A DNA stretch of 64,000 nt from Candidatus Oscillochloris fontis. GTDB lineage: Bacteria; Chloroflexota; Chloroflexia; Chloroflexales; Chloroflexaceae. Both the position numbers and the translations under genes were made by a program. Under the pieces are notes generated by a model, which was given only the letters and a program-made list of their open reading frames with translations, searched no databases and had not been told where the DNA came from. This document shows, one piece after another, positions 44,115-52,610 of this stretch. Location of the stretch: assembly GCF_004138135.1 (NCBI RefSeq), contig NZ_RYFD01000004.1:62001-126000 (forward strand), written 5' to 3'. Each line of letters opens with the position of its first letter. The first letter of the stretch is position 1.

Positions 44115-45308
44115 TCAGCCCGGCTTGGTGCGCTGTCGGTAATCACGCAACTGCGCCTCGGCACTCGCATGGAGATCGCGCAACTCATAGGCGCGTAGTT
44201 CCTGCCAGAGTTGGGGGGTAAAGCGCACCATCCCCGTCGTTGCATCATATTCGAGGAAGTGCTGAAGGATGAAGCGATCAAGCGGATGCTTGATGATCAA
44301 CCGCCGCACCGCCGCTAGGTCGGCCTGATCAGGGTTGTGGAGCAGTCCCTCGGTTTCAATCTGCACCCCAGCGCGCAGTTGTTCTTGGTAGAAGGCGCGG
44401 AAATCGCGGGCGATAGCATCAATATGGGCCTCGCCGCAGCGATCCACCAGCCGCAGCAGAACGAGCAGGAACACCGGCTTGTAGGAACGGGTTAGTTGGC
44501 GGGTACGGGCAAAACTGAGGAATGCCTGACGCCACTCGGCTCCGCTGGTCGGTAGTGCATCCAGCCCCAGTTCATGGCGGATGGTGTTGATGCGATCACG
44601 GCGGAAGAAGTAACGCTCGTGCTTACCAACCAGCGGCGCACTATCGGGCGTCAAGCGACCACTGCGCACCCAATCCTGCACGGTATAGGGGTCAACCCGC
44701 AACTCAAAACCCAGGGTACGCATGGAGATGAGATCATCCTGTGGAGGGACTACAACCGCCTCGTGGCTTACGGTATAGTCTTCGGGAGAATCTTTGAGGT
44801 GTGTAGCAGAGAGCCGTGCTTGGGCCTCAAACTGCAAGAAGAAATCCGCATCTACGTGCGGAATCTCCGCATTCACCTGAACCCCCAGATGATACTGCTG
44901 CATCAAAGCAATCAGTTGGTCTCCATTGATCGTATCCACCCCGATCAGGGGCGATTCTTTCGCCTTCTGGAGCGCTTGGGGCGCATAGTTGCTGGTAGTA
45001 ATAAAGATGCCGTGGCGGAATCTACCGCCTAAAGCCCCGATAAAGCGGTCAATATCGGGCCGCCCGATATTGTTGCGGTGGCGTTTGACCTGCACCCCGG
45101 TGCGCACATGCACCAGCCCCGAAGGTGTGATCAGATCCCCCTCGGCATCAATCCCGCCATCACCACGCTGACGGGTCACCGTCACCCGTTGCAGACCCAC
45201 ATACGGCAAGAGATCACCCGCCAGTAACTCGAAGGCATACGGTGAGAGCATGAAGATCTGCTCGCGCAATTGGTGGTGTAGATCGGGATTGTGGGGTGGG
45301 TGAGGCAT
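44115..45308 (-). CDS. Mrr-like restriction endonuclease
   Basis: 397 residues. The N-terminal Mrr_cat domain has LSPYAFELLAGDLLPYVG, then GDGGID (Asp54) and VQVKRH (Gln73, Lys75), the D-(Q/E)xK site of this PD-(D/E)xK clade. The C-terminal 250 residues hold a helical domain with SYKPVFLLVLLRLVDRCG, seen as an accessory part in some helicase/nuclease proteins; its job is not known. Mrr enzymes usually cut modified DNA. The TATAAT at 45322-45317 (minus) is eight bases before the ATG, with no ribosome-binding site. Confidence 0.85.
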   Translation of the reverse strand: MPHPPHNPDLHHQLREQIFMLSPYAFELLAGDLLPYVGLQRVTVTRQRGDGGIDAEGDLITPSGLVHVRTGVQVKRHRNNIGRPDIDRFIGALGGRFRHGIFITTSNYAPQALQKAKESPLIGVDTINGDQLIALMQQYHLGVQVNAEIPHVDADFFLQFEAQARLSATHLKDSPEDYTVSHEAVVVPPQDDLISMRTLGFELRVDPYTVQDWVRSGRLTPDSAPLVGKHERYFFRRDRINTIRHELGLDALPTSGAEWRQAFLSFARTRQLTRSYKPVFLLVLLRLVDRCGEAHIDAIARDFRAFYQEQLRAGVQIETEGLLHNPDQADLAAVRRLIIKHPLDRFILQHFLEYDATTGMVRFTPQLWQELRAYELRDLHASAEAQLRDYRQRTKPG

Positions 45309-45316
45309 GGTTGACT

Positions 45317-45322
45317 ATTATA
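45317..45322 (-). promoter_or_regulatory. -10 element of a probably leaderless Mrr mRNA
   Basis: TATAAT on the minus strand, followed by AGTCAACC and the ATG at 45308. Transcription would begin at or next to the A of the ATG. The lack of a Shine-Dalgarno sequence fits a leaderless mRNA. Confidence 0.5.
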
Positions 45323-45340
45323 GCATCGTGTCGTCATCCC

Positions 45341-45413
45341 GTAGGGGCGAAGCATCGCCCACCAACCTCGTTCGGATTCCTCTACCACATGGTGGGCGAT
45401 GCTTCGCCCCTAC
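45341..45413. repeat. GTAGGGGCGAAGC palindromic repeat (copy 4, inverted loop)
   Basis: 45341-45363 pairs with 45391-45413, 23 bp perfect. The loop carries AACCTCGTTCGG, the reverse complement of the loop motif in copies 2 and 3, so this copy is in the opposite orientation. Confidence 0.92.
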
Positions 45414-45440
45414 GACTCTGGGACAATCCCAGATCGGGTG

Positions 45441-45469
45441 TTGCGATAGGTATGCCAAAACACTATAAT
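45441..45469 (+). promoter_or_regulatory. Promoter of the kinase-phosphatase-PLD operon
   Basis: TTGCGA (45441-45446), 17 bases, TATAAT (45464-45469). It lies 87 bases before the ATG at 45556, and no other strong promoter is seen up to 52.5 kb. Confidence 0.72.
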
Positions 45470-45555
45470 AGAACCGCACAAGGTAGTGTTCATCACCCAA
45501 CCACCTAAATCGTTCTTTTTCGTCCCCCACCACTACGTTACGAGGAAGCCGCAGC

Positions 45556-47637
45556 ATGGGCCTGATTAAACGAGTCGGCACAAAGGGTCTTGGCACGCCA
45601 TCGGCAGATGATAGCACGCGCCAGATTCCCGCCGCAGAGAGTAGCGCACGCATCACCCCTCCCACTGAGGAGGAGAGCACGCGCCGTATCCAGGGCCAGC
45701 CGACGGATGAGGGCACCAAACAGATACCGGTTGCCCCGCCCCGCCCCGCTCCGCCTACCCCAGCGATGTCAGCGGCGGCCTCAATCGCTGATATTCATAT
45801 CCTCCCAACCGGGACGCTGCTGCAAGGGCGCTACCGCATCGAAGAACCCATCGGCGTGGGTGGGATGAGCGTGGTCTATCGGGGTCGCGATATGCGCTTT
45901 AAGGATGTGGTGCGCTATTGTGCCATCAAAGAGATGGCGCAGACAGCACCCGATTCGCATACCCGTGCCCTCAATCTGAAGAACTTTGAGCGTGAGGCAG
46001 GTCTGTTGGCGACCCTGCAACATCCTGCTATCCCCAAAGTCTACGATTTCTTTGAAGAGGATCACCGTCTCTACCTGGTACTCGAACTGGTGCCGGGGAA
46101 GGATCTCGAGGCGGTTCTGGAAGAAGTAGGCACCCCGATTAGCGAGGCGCGGGTTGTTACATGGGCCATCCAGATCTGTGATGTGCTTAGTTATCTGCAT
46201 AAACACACCCCCCAACCGATTGTCTTCCGCGATATGAAGCCCTCTAACGTCATGGTGGTGGGCGATGATCGAATCGTGCTGATTGACTTCGGCATTGCAC
46301 GTAACCTGAATCGGAGCGACCGTAAGGGGACAATGATTGGCACTGAGGGCTATTCGCCCCCCGAACAGTATCGTGGGGTGGCTGAACCCCAGGGTGATGT
46401 ATATGCCCTGGGGGCGACGCTGCACCACCTCCTTACCAATACTGATCCCCGCCTTGAAACCCCCTTCACCTTCCATGAGCGCCCGATCCGCCAGCTTAAC
46501 TCCGATGTCTCGGTTGATATGGAGATCATCGTCGTTAAGGCGCTCGAATATGACATGAATGCGCGTTGGGAGAGTGCCGATGCCATGAAGCAGGCGCTCT
46601 TGGCAACGATTAGTGGGGTTTCTGCCCCAGGGGCCACCGCTCTGCCTGCGGCTCCCGCTGTTGCCAAAGGTACCCCCCAGACAGAACTGGTCTGGAAGTT
46701 TGCCTGTGAAGATGAAATTCGCTCCTCCCCGGCAGTCAACAGCGGGATGCTCTTTGTGGGGTGTTATGATACAAACCTCTACGCGCTCGATGCGGTACGG
46801 GGTGAATTCCGTTGGAAGTATGCTACCGATGGTGGGATCAATTCATCACCAGCGGTGTGGCAGGATTATGTGATTGTTGGCTCGGAAGATGGTGCCCTCT
46901 ATGCCTGTGATATGCGGCGTGGCTCGTTGCGCTGGACATTCCGCACGGGTAAGCCGATCCGCTCCTCGCCGCGCATTGAAGATCGGGTGGTCTATATCGG
47001 TTCCGATGATCAACATATCTATGCCGTGGATGCTATCCGTGGGGTGCCGATCTGGAAGTATCGCACCTGGAACCCCATTCGCTCCTCGGCGGCCATTACC
47101 AGCCAGGTTATCTTCATTGGTGGCGATGATGGCCATGTCTACTGCCTCGATATACGCAATGGTGCGCTGAAGTGGAAGCAACGCACCCAGCAACCTGTGC
47201 GCTCCTCGCCCACCTTCCACGAAGGCTTGGTCTATGTGGGGTCGCTCGATCAGAGCCTCTATGCGCTTGATGCTGAGGGCGGCTGGCCGGCATGGCGCTT
47301 CCGTACCGGCCACTATATCAACTCCTCGCCCTGCGTCTTTGGATCGCGGGTCTTTGTGGGTGGCGTGGATGGCTTTATGTATGCGTTCGATGCTAAGAAT
47401 GGCCGCTTGGCATGGAAGTTTGAAGTTGGTAGCCAGATTACCTCCTCGCCCAGAGTGGAGAATGGACGGGCCTATTTTGGGGCGGTTGATGGCAATGTCT
47501 ACTGCCTGGACGCTGGAACGGGAACCTTGATTTGGAAGTATCTCACCGGTGCAGCGGTGGTCTCAACACCAGCGATTGCGGATGGGATTGTCTATGTGGG
47601 TAGCATGGATCATAACATCTATGCCCTGAAAGGCTAG
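45556..47637 (+). CDS. Ser/Thr protein kinase with eight-bladed PQQ-type beta-propeller
   Basis: 693 residues. A disordered N-terminus (1-85, Thr/Pro/Arg rich) precedes the kinase domain (about 88-355) with GVGGMSVVYRG, CAIKEM, FRDMKPSN and LIDFGIAR; the HRD motif is FRD, which keeps the catalytic Asp. From Trp380 to the end are eight blades of WKY...SSP...VGS.D..LYALD form, exactly 40 residues apart (the last is 34). No membrane helix, so the propeller is cytoplasmic. It is the first gene of a seven-gene operon; GAGGAAG lies before the ATG. Confidence 0.92.
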   Translation: MGLIKRVGTKGLGTPSADDSTRQIPAAESSARITPPTEEESTRRIQGQPTDEGTKQIPVAPPRPAPPTPAMSAAASIADIHILPTGTLLQGRYRIEEPIGVGGMSVVYRGRDMRFKDVVRYCAIKEMAQTAPDSHTRALNLKNFEREAGLLATLQHPAIPKVYDFFEEDHRLYLVLELVPGKDLEAVLEEVGTPISEARVVTWAIQICDVLSYLHKHTPQPIVFRDMKPSNVMVVGDDRIVLIDFGIARNLNRSDRKGTMIGTEGYSPPEQYRGVAEPQGDVYALGATLHHLLTNTDPRLETPFTFHERPIRQLNSDVSVDMEIIVVKALEYDMNARWESADAMKQALLATISGVSAPGATALPAAPAVAKGTPQTELVWKFACEDEIRSSPAVNSGMLFVGCYDTNLYALDAVRGEFRWKYATDGGINSSPAVWQDYVIVGSEDGALYACDMRRGSLRWTFRTGKPIRSSPRIEDRVVYIGSDDQHIYAVDAIRGVPIWKYRTWNPIRSSAAITSQVIFIGGDDGHVYCLDIRNGALKWKQRTQQPVRSSPTFHEGLVYVGSLDQSLYALDAEGGWPAWRFRTGHYINSSPCVFGSRVFVGGVDGFMYAFDAKNGRLAWKFEVGSQITSSPRVENGRAYFGAVDGNVYCLDAGTGTLIWKYLTGAAVVSTPAIADGIVYVGSMDHNIYALKG

Positions 47638-47639
47638 GT

Positions 47640-48836
47640 ATGGCGCATATACATCAGTCGCTCGATCAGGAGGCGGATGCCACAACAGATGAGGGGGCAC
47701 CGACTACACCACTATCTGAGGCCGAGCAGAAGACGAGTGAGGGTGCTACCGAAGCCGCCCCGACCACGGTGCCTGATGCTGCTGTTTGGTGGAATAGCTC
47801 CGCCACTGATGATACCCCGCTGCCTGCATCAATTCAGGCGACTCCGGTTCCGGCTGCTGAGGAGGATACTCCCACGGCACCGATGAGTCTGTTGGAGATC
47901 GAGCATGCCCGTCAGCGCCTTGCCACTATTGCCGCTCAGGTCGCAGCCGCAGAGGATGAACCAGCGATGGTCTCTGAGTTGGCTACCGAACCGATTGATG
48001 CGACCCATCAACTCGATATAAACCAGGCTCCCGCCCTGATTGCCCGCCGCTCTCGCCAGGGTCTCGCTGCAATGGCGGTGCGTGATGTTGGGCGTGTGCG
48101 TGAGATGAACCAGGATAACGTCTTTGCGATGATCACCACCCTCCCCCGCGATGGGACGGATCTTACGGTGGGGCTCTTCATTGTTGCCGATGGAATGGGT
48201 GGGCATCAGGGGGGCGAACTGGCGAGTCGCCTCGCCGTGCGCACCGTCGTGCATCAGGTCTTGAGCCAACTGGTGCTACCCGCCCTCGATGACAACATGA
48301 ATGCCGCCCTCCAACCGCTCATGATCTCGGCGGTACAGGTGGCGAACCAGACGATCTGGGAGGCGGCGCAGAGTTTGGGTACCGATATGGGTACCACCTG
48401 TACCGCCGCGCTGCTGGTCGGGCACGCGCTCTACCTCGCCCATGTCGGCGATTCGCGGGCCTATCTCTTTGAACCGGGTGGCTTGCGTCAACTCACGAGC
48501 GATCATTCGACGGTTGGGCGGCTGATTCAACTCGGCCAGCTCGATCCCTCAGAAGCGCGTGAGCATCCGTTACGCAACCAACTCTATCGTACCATTGGCC
48601 AACAACCTCAAGTCATGGTTGATTTTATCTACCAGCCGATAGGCGTCAGTTCTCATCTGTTGCTCTGTAGCGATGGTTTGTGGGGCTTGATTGATACTCC
48701 GATGTTGGAACAGGCACTGAAGCGCAGCCCTTGGCCACAGGATACCTGTAATGAGTTAATAGCTCTGGCCAATCTGGCTGGTGGCGAGGATAATATCTCA
48801 GCCGTGGTTGTCTCACTCCCACTGGCGGAAAGGTGA
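47640..48836 (+). CDS. PP2C-type protein phosphatase with disordered N-terminal extension
   Basis: 398 residues. The first 140 are acidic, Thr/Pro-rich and probably disordered. The PP2C domain follows with RDVGRVREMNQDN, VADGMGGHQGGE, TTCTAALL, HVGDSRAYL, SDHST, LLCSDGLWG and GGEDNISAVVV, so all metal-binding Asp positions are kept. It should reverse the action of the kinase encoded upstream, whose stop lies two bases before this ATG. The pair is typical of PknB/Stp-like regulation. Confidence 0.93.
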   Translation: MAHIHQSLDQEADATTDEGAPTTPLSEAEQKTSEGATEAAPTTVPDAAVWWNSSATDDTPLPASIQATPVPAAEEDTPTAPMSLLEIEHARQRLATIAAQVAAAEDEPAMVSELATEPIDATHQLDINQAPALIARRSRQGLAAMAVRDVGRVREMNQDNVFAMITTLPRDGTDLTVGLFIVADGMGGHQGGELASRLAVRTVVHQVLSQLVLPALDDNMNAALQPLMISAVQVANQTIWEAAQSLGTDMGTTCTAALLVGHALYLAHVGDSRAYLFEPGGLRQLTSDHSTVGRLIQLGQLDPSEAREHPLRNQLYRTIGQQPQVMVDFIYQPIGVSSHLLLCSDGLWGLIDTPMLEQALKRSPWPQDTCNELIALANLAGGEDNISAVVVSLPLAER

Positions 48837-48840
48837 TCTC

Positions 48841-50112
48841 ATGGCACCAGGCATCCAACTCCGCTCAACGCTGAGCCGTAGCCTGCTTCCCGATGTTAGC
48901 GAGGAGCAGTTGGTCTATGTGCTGGTCGAAGTGAGTGCCCATGGGGTGCCTACCAGCATCTCGAAGCTGCCCCTCAACCTCTGTCTGGTAATTGATCGTA
49001 GCTCCTCAATGCGTGGTGAGCGCCTTCAGCAGGTGAAGGATGCTGCCTACCGCATTGTGGATATGCTCACCGATGATGACTATCTCTCCCTCGTCACGTT
49101 TAATGATCGTGCTGAGGTAGTCATTCCTTCCCAGCGCCCGCAGAGTCGCGCCGATCTCAAGCGTATGATTGCTGGTATCGAGGCTGCTGGTGGTACCGAG
49201 ATGGCCACCGGTATGGCGCTAGGAATTCAAGAGACGCAACGCGCCCTGACTGGGCGTGGGGTGAGCCGGATTCTCTTGCTCACCGATGGACGTACCTATG
49301 GTGATGAAGGGCGTTGTGTCGAGATTGCACGCCGCGCTCAGGCACGTGGGGTGGGGCTAACCGCATTGGGCATCGGTAGTGAGTGGAATGAAGATCTGCT
49401 TGAGACGATGTCGGCCCGCGAAAATAGCCGTACTCAGTACATCACCTCAGCGGCTGAAATTACCCAACTCTTCACCGATGAGGTCAAGCGGATGCACTCC
49501 GTCTTTGCGCAGGGGCTCCAACTGCGCGCCGAGGTGCGTCCTGGTGGCCTGCTACGCTCGCTGGATCGTGTGCGCCCCTTTATTGCCGCGATCCCGGTTG
49601 TTGAAGAGAAGGATCTGCTCTGGACGGCGAGTCTGGGTGATTGGCCAGGAACCGATCCGCAAGCCTTTCTGCTTGAGGTGGTGGTGCCGCCCCTCCCCGC
49701 AGGCGATCATCCTCTGGTACGCTTGACATTGCGCTATAGCCTGCCAGGTGCCAACCTGATGAACCAAGAGGGCAATCTGGTGTTGCGCATCGGTGTTCGC
49801 CCTAGTGCTACGGTTGGGTATGAGGTTGATGCGACGGTGCGCCACTGGTTGGAGCGTCTGGTGGCGTATCGCCTCCAAGCCGGGGCGTGGCAGGATGTCG
49901 AAGAGGGCCGTATCGAAGAGGCCACTCGCCGCCTCCAGATGGCCGGTACCCGCCTCTTTGAGGCCGGGCAGGTTGATCTCGCCCGTACCGTACAGGAAGA
50001 GGCTACCCGCCTCAGTCGCTCTGGGCAGACCAGTGCTGAGGGCCGCAAGCGAATCAAGTATGGAACCCGTGGCCTGATGAAGGGTGAGGGGATGCAGGAG
50101 CGCGAAGTCTAA
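48841..50112 (+). CDS. von Willebrand factor A domain protein
   Basis: 423 residues from the ATG at 48841 (AAAGGTGA six bases upstream), four bases after the phosphatase stop. The vWA domain (about 40-215) has an intact MIDAS (DRSSSM, then GGTEM and LLTDGRT), so it binds metal and probably a partner. A beta-rich region (about 220-330) and a helical, Arg/Glu-rich tail follow. No signal peptide. In this setting it is likely a phosphorylation-controlled adaptor. TerY-type proteins have a similar vWA domain, but overall identity cannot be judged here. Confidence 0.88.
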   Translation: MAPGIQLRSTLSRSLLPDVSEEQLVYVLVEVSAHGVPTSISKLPLNLCLVIDRSSSMRGERLQQVKDAAYRIVDMLTDDDYLSLVTFNDRAEVVIPSQRPQSRADLKRMIAGIEAAGGTEMATGMALGIQETQRALTGRGVSRILLLTDGRTYGDEGRCVEIARRAQARGVGLTALGIGSEWNEDLLETMSARENSRTQYITSAAEITQLFTDEVKRMHSVFAQGLQLRAEVRPGGLLRSLDRVRPFIAAIPVVEEKDLLWTASLGDWPGTDPQAFLLEVVVPPLPAGDHPLVRLTLRYSLPGANLMNQEGNLVLRIGVRPSATVGYEVDATVRHWLERLVAYRLQAGAWQDVEEGRIEEATRRLQMAGTRLFEAGQVDLARTVQEEATRLSRSGQTSAEGRKRIKYGTRGLMKGEGMQEREV

Positions 50113-50129
50113 GCTGTGAGGGGGAGGCG

Positions 50130-50645
50130 ATGATACGCTGCCGTAACTGTCATGCTAATCAGATGAATGGGGCGATCTTTTGTTCGGAATGCGGCGAATC
50201 GCTCTTGAATGTGCGTCCCAATCGCGAAACGACCAACTCACTGAATCAGCAGAGTAACGATGTACCGATGGTGGTCGAAGATGAACCCGAATCGGTTACC
50301 CCCGCTCCACCCTTAGCCCTCAATACGATTAGCCTGGTGGTGATCAATAGCGGGCGACGGATCAATCTTGAAGCGGGCGAAGAGTTGTTGGTGGGGCGCA
50401 AAGATAACCAGCGCGGGATCTTCCCCGATGTTGATCTGGGTCTTGATGGTGGCTATGATGCGGGTGTCTCACGGCGTCATGCGATCATTACCCCTGATCA
50501 CGGAATCTATTTGTTGGAGGATCTTTCGAGTGCCAATGGCACCTTTATTAATGGGCGACGGGTGGAACCCCAAACGCCGTCCCCGATTCAGCATGGTGAT
50601 GAGTTGCGCTTTGGAACGCTCATCCTGCGCTTTGAACTGAATTGA
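50130..50645 (+). CDS. Zinc-ribbon / FHA domain protein
   Basis: 171 residues. The N-terminal zinc ribbon has CRNC and CSEC (two CxxC pairs, residues 4-22). After a Pro/Glu linker, the FHA domain (about 75-171) has LLVGRKD, GVSRRHA, DLSSANGTFING and HGDELRFG, the complete phosphothreonine-binding set. It should read the Thr phosphorylation made by the operon's kinase, perhaps on the Thr-rich N-termini of the kinase and phosphatase. GGGGGAGG precedes the ATG. Confidence 0.92.
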   Translation: MIRCRNCHANQMNGAIFCSECGESLLNVRPNRETTNSLNQQSNDVPMVVEDEPESVTPAPPLALNTISLVVINSGRRINLEAGEELLVGRKDNQRGIFPDVDLGLDGGYDAGVSRRHAIITPDHGIYLLEDLSSANGTFINGRRVEPQTPSPIQHGDELRFGTLILRFELN

Positions 50646-50665
50646 TCTAGATTAAGGAGTTATGT

Positions 50666-50911
50666 GTGGCGAAGACCGTTATTCTCCACTTGAGTGGTGA
50701 AGACCCCGTGTTGGCTGAAATTGATCAGGAACCGCAGGCGAGCGATCAGTTTCTCAAAGTGACCAACATGCGTAAGCGTGACGGAAAGCCGGTGAGTTAC
50801 CTCGCGGCTGGTGTGCAGTCGGTGATCTATCCATGGCATCGCATCACCTTTTTGGAGCTTATGCCCAGTGATGAGGAGCGCAGTCAGGTGGTTGATTTCT
50901 TCCGTACTTAG
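50666..50911 (+). CDS. Small conserved-looking protein in the kinase operon
   Basis: 81 residues starting with GTG at 50666 (AAGGAG eight bases upstream). It looks like a compact beta-rich domain: KTVILHLSGEDPVLAEID, then LKVTNMRKRDGKPVSYL and WHRITFLELMPSD. No known motif. It is 20 bases after the FHA gene and 15 before the next, so it is part of the operon. Confidence 0.75.
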   Translation: MAKTVILHLSGEDPVLAEIDQEPQASDQFLKVTNMRKRDGKPVSYLAAGVQSVIYPWHRITFLELMPSDEERSQVVDFFRT

Positions 50912-50926
50912 GCAAGGAATGGCGCT

Positions 50927-51379
50927 ATGCCCGACACCGAGAATCTCACCCCGCGCCAGTTGTTGGCCGCCGAACGTATTCAGGAGGATGAGGGCTTTGC
51001 TGGAGGCTTGGAGGATGCTGCGGCGGTGCGGTTGATCCGCTGGGCGGGTGAGGTGGCGGTGCAAGCTGCTGTTCCTGAGGTGAGTGATGATCTGCTTGAT
51101 GCGACGCTCAGTGCATTGCGTCAGGCTGCCCGTCAAGCGGCGCGCCAAACCTACACTGGCCAGGATGTGCTTGTCTTGGCCCAGGCTGCATTTGCCAAAC
51201 TAGCCCCGGCACTCCCCACCGCCCCGCCCACAAGCGCACCCACGCTGAGCAAGCCGACGGAAATTGAGTCTCCGCCCCCTGCACCTCCTTCCTCCCCAAC
51301 GCAGGCTCCCCAGCGTCTGCGCGTCTCCTTACGGGTGCGTCAGATCTCACTGACAACCCACCGGGTCTATTTGAGATAG
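50927..51379 (+). CDS. Helical, Ala/Pro-rich protein of unknown function
   Basis: 150 residues. The first 95 are helical (TPRQLLAAERIQEDEGFAGG, ALRQAARQAARQ), followed by a Pro/Ser/Thr-rich tail (about 97-130) and a basic end (RLRVSLRVRQ). The tail could be a phosphoacceptor for the operon's kinase, but this is a guess. AAGGAATG precedes the ATG; the next gene starts 11 bases after its stop. Confidence 0.7.
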   Translation: MPDTENLTPRQLLAAERIQEDEGFAGGLEDAAAVRLIRWAGEVAVQAAVPEVSDDLLDATLSALRQAARQAARQTYTGQDVLVLAQAAFAKLAPALPTAPPTSAPTLSKPTEIESPPPAPPSSPTQAPQRLRVSLRVRQISLTTHRVYLR

Positions 51380-51390
51380 GCAAAGGTACT

Positions 51391-52533
51391 ATGTCCACTC
51401 GTCGCGCACAGTCACGTCCGCAGCAAAGTACCAGCAAAACTATTCTGAGTGCGCTGATCGTTGCCATCATTCTGGGTATTGGCTATTTCCTTCAGCAGGG
51501 GTTCTTTGGGTTGGAGTCATCTGCTCCACCGGCGGCTTCTGTTGATGGCAGCGAAGCCATCCAGGTCTTTTTTACCACCCCCAGCCTCGTCTACCCGGAT
51601 GTGCCCAAGAATCGTATTCCTCCGCCCCATGAACAGGCGATCATTGCTGATATTGATGCGGCTACTCGTAGCATTGATATGGTGACCTTTGAGTACAATC
51701 TGAGTAGTATTGCGCATGCACTGGCGCGAGCTACGCAGCGTGGGGTGGATGTTCGGCTGGCGCTGGATCAGGAAGAGTTGGAAGATCCGGTTATGGCGAA
51801 GTGGGCCGGTGTGGTCGAGGATGCGCAGATCTCGATCAGTTGGCAGGAGAGCGATGCCTTTCTGCATAGCAAGTTCATCATTATTGATGCGCAGGTGTTG
51901 TGGACAGGTTCATGGAATGCGACGATCAACGATACGTACCGTAACAACAATAACTTGTTGCGGATCACCATCCCCGAATTGATTGACAACTACCAGACCG
52001 AGTTTGAGCAGATGATGGCGGGGCGTTTCAGTACTAGTAAACAGAAATCCACTCCAAACCCAGAGATTCGCTTTGGCACTGGCCAGATCGAGAACTACTT
52101 CTCGCCCAAGGAGAAACCGCGCCAGCGCATTGTCGAGTATCTCAGCCAGGCCCGCGAGCAGATTGATTTTCTGGCCTTCTCCTACACCAGCGACGAGATC
52201 GCGCAGGCGATGATCGAACGCCACAATGCCGGTGTGGCCGTGCGTGGGGTCTTCGAGAAGCGTAATGCCCAGGGGTTGGGCAGTGAATACCAGACCTTGC
52301 TCGATGCCGGGGTTGATGTGCTGAACGACGGTAACTGCTACACCATGCACCACAAGGTGATCATTATTGATCGCCGAGTGGTGATCACTGGATCATACAA
52401 CTTTACCGCCCGTGCCGAGGATCTGAATGATGAGAACCTGCTGATCATTGATGACCCGGAGCTTGCCGAATGGTATATGCAGGAGTTTGAGCGCGTCTTT
52501 GGGCAGGCGCAACGCCCAACCCAGTGTGGGTGA
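51391..52533 (+). CDS. Membrane-anchored phospholipase D-like protein (two HKD motifs)
   Basis: 380 residues. One N-terminal membrane helix (about 18-38) is followed by two PLD half-domains: HSKFIIID (His159, Lys161, Asp166) and HHKVIIID (His320, Lys322, Asp327). Both HxKx4D motifs are complete, so it should be a phosphodiesterase. Such proteins cut nucleic acids or phospholipids, and this one would face outside the cytoplasm if the helix is a signal anchor. It is the last gene of the kinase operon and is followed by a 24-bp palindrome. Confidence 0.9.
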   Translation: MSTRRAQSRPQQSTSKTILSALIVAIILGIGYFLQQGFFGLESSAPPAASVDGSEAIQVFFTTPSLVYPDVPKNRIPPPHEQAIIADIDAATRSIDMVTFEYNLSSIAHALARATQRGVDVRLALDQEELEDPVMAKWAGVVEDAQISISWQESDAFLHSKFIIIDAQVLWTGSWNATINDTYRNNNNLLRITIPELIDNYQTEFEQMMAGRFSTSKQKSTPNPEIRFGTGQIENYFSPKEKPRQRIVEYLSQAREQIDFLAFSYTSDEIAQAMIERHNAGVAVRGVFEKRNAQGLGSEYQTLLDAGVDVLNDGNCYTMHHKVIIIDRRVVITGSYNFTARAEDLNDENLLIIDDPELAEWYMQEFERVFGQAQRPTQCG

Positions 52534-52547
52534 GACAGCATTGTGAC

Positions 52548-52597
52548 CCTCACCCCCAGCCGCTCTCCCGCACGCGGGAGAGCGGCTGGGGGTGAGG
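52548..52597. terminator. 24-bp perfect palindrome closing the kinase operon
   Basis: 52548-52571 pairs with 52574-52597 around a 2-base loop. Arms contain CTCACCCCCAGCCGCTCTCC, a sequence common in intergenic palindromes of many bacteria. It lies between convergent stops. Confidence 0.88.
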
Positions 52598-52610
52598 ATC
52601 GTCCCGTTCC

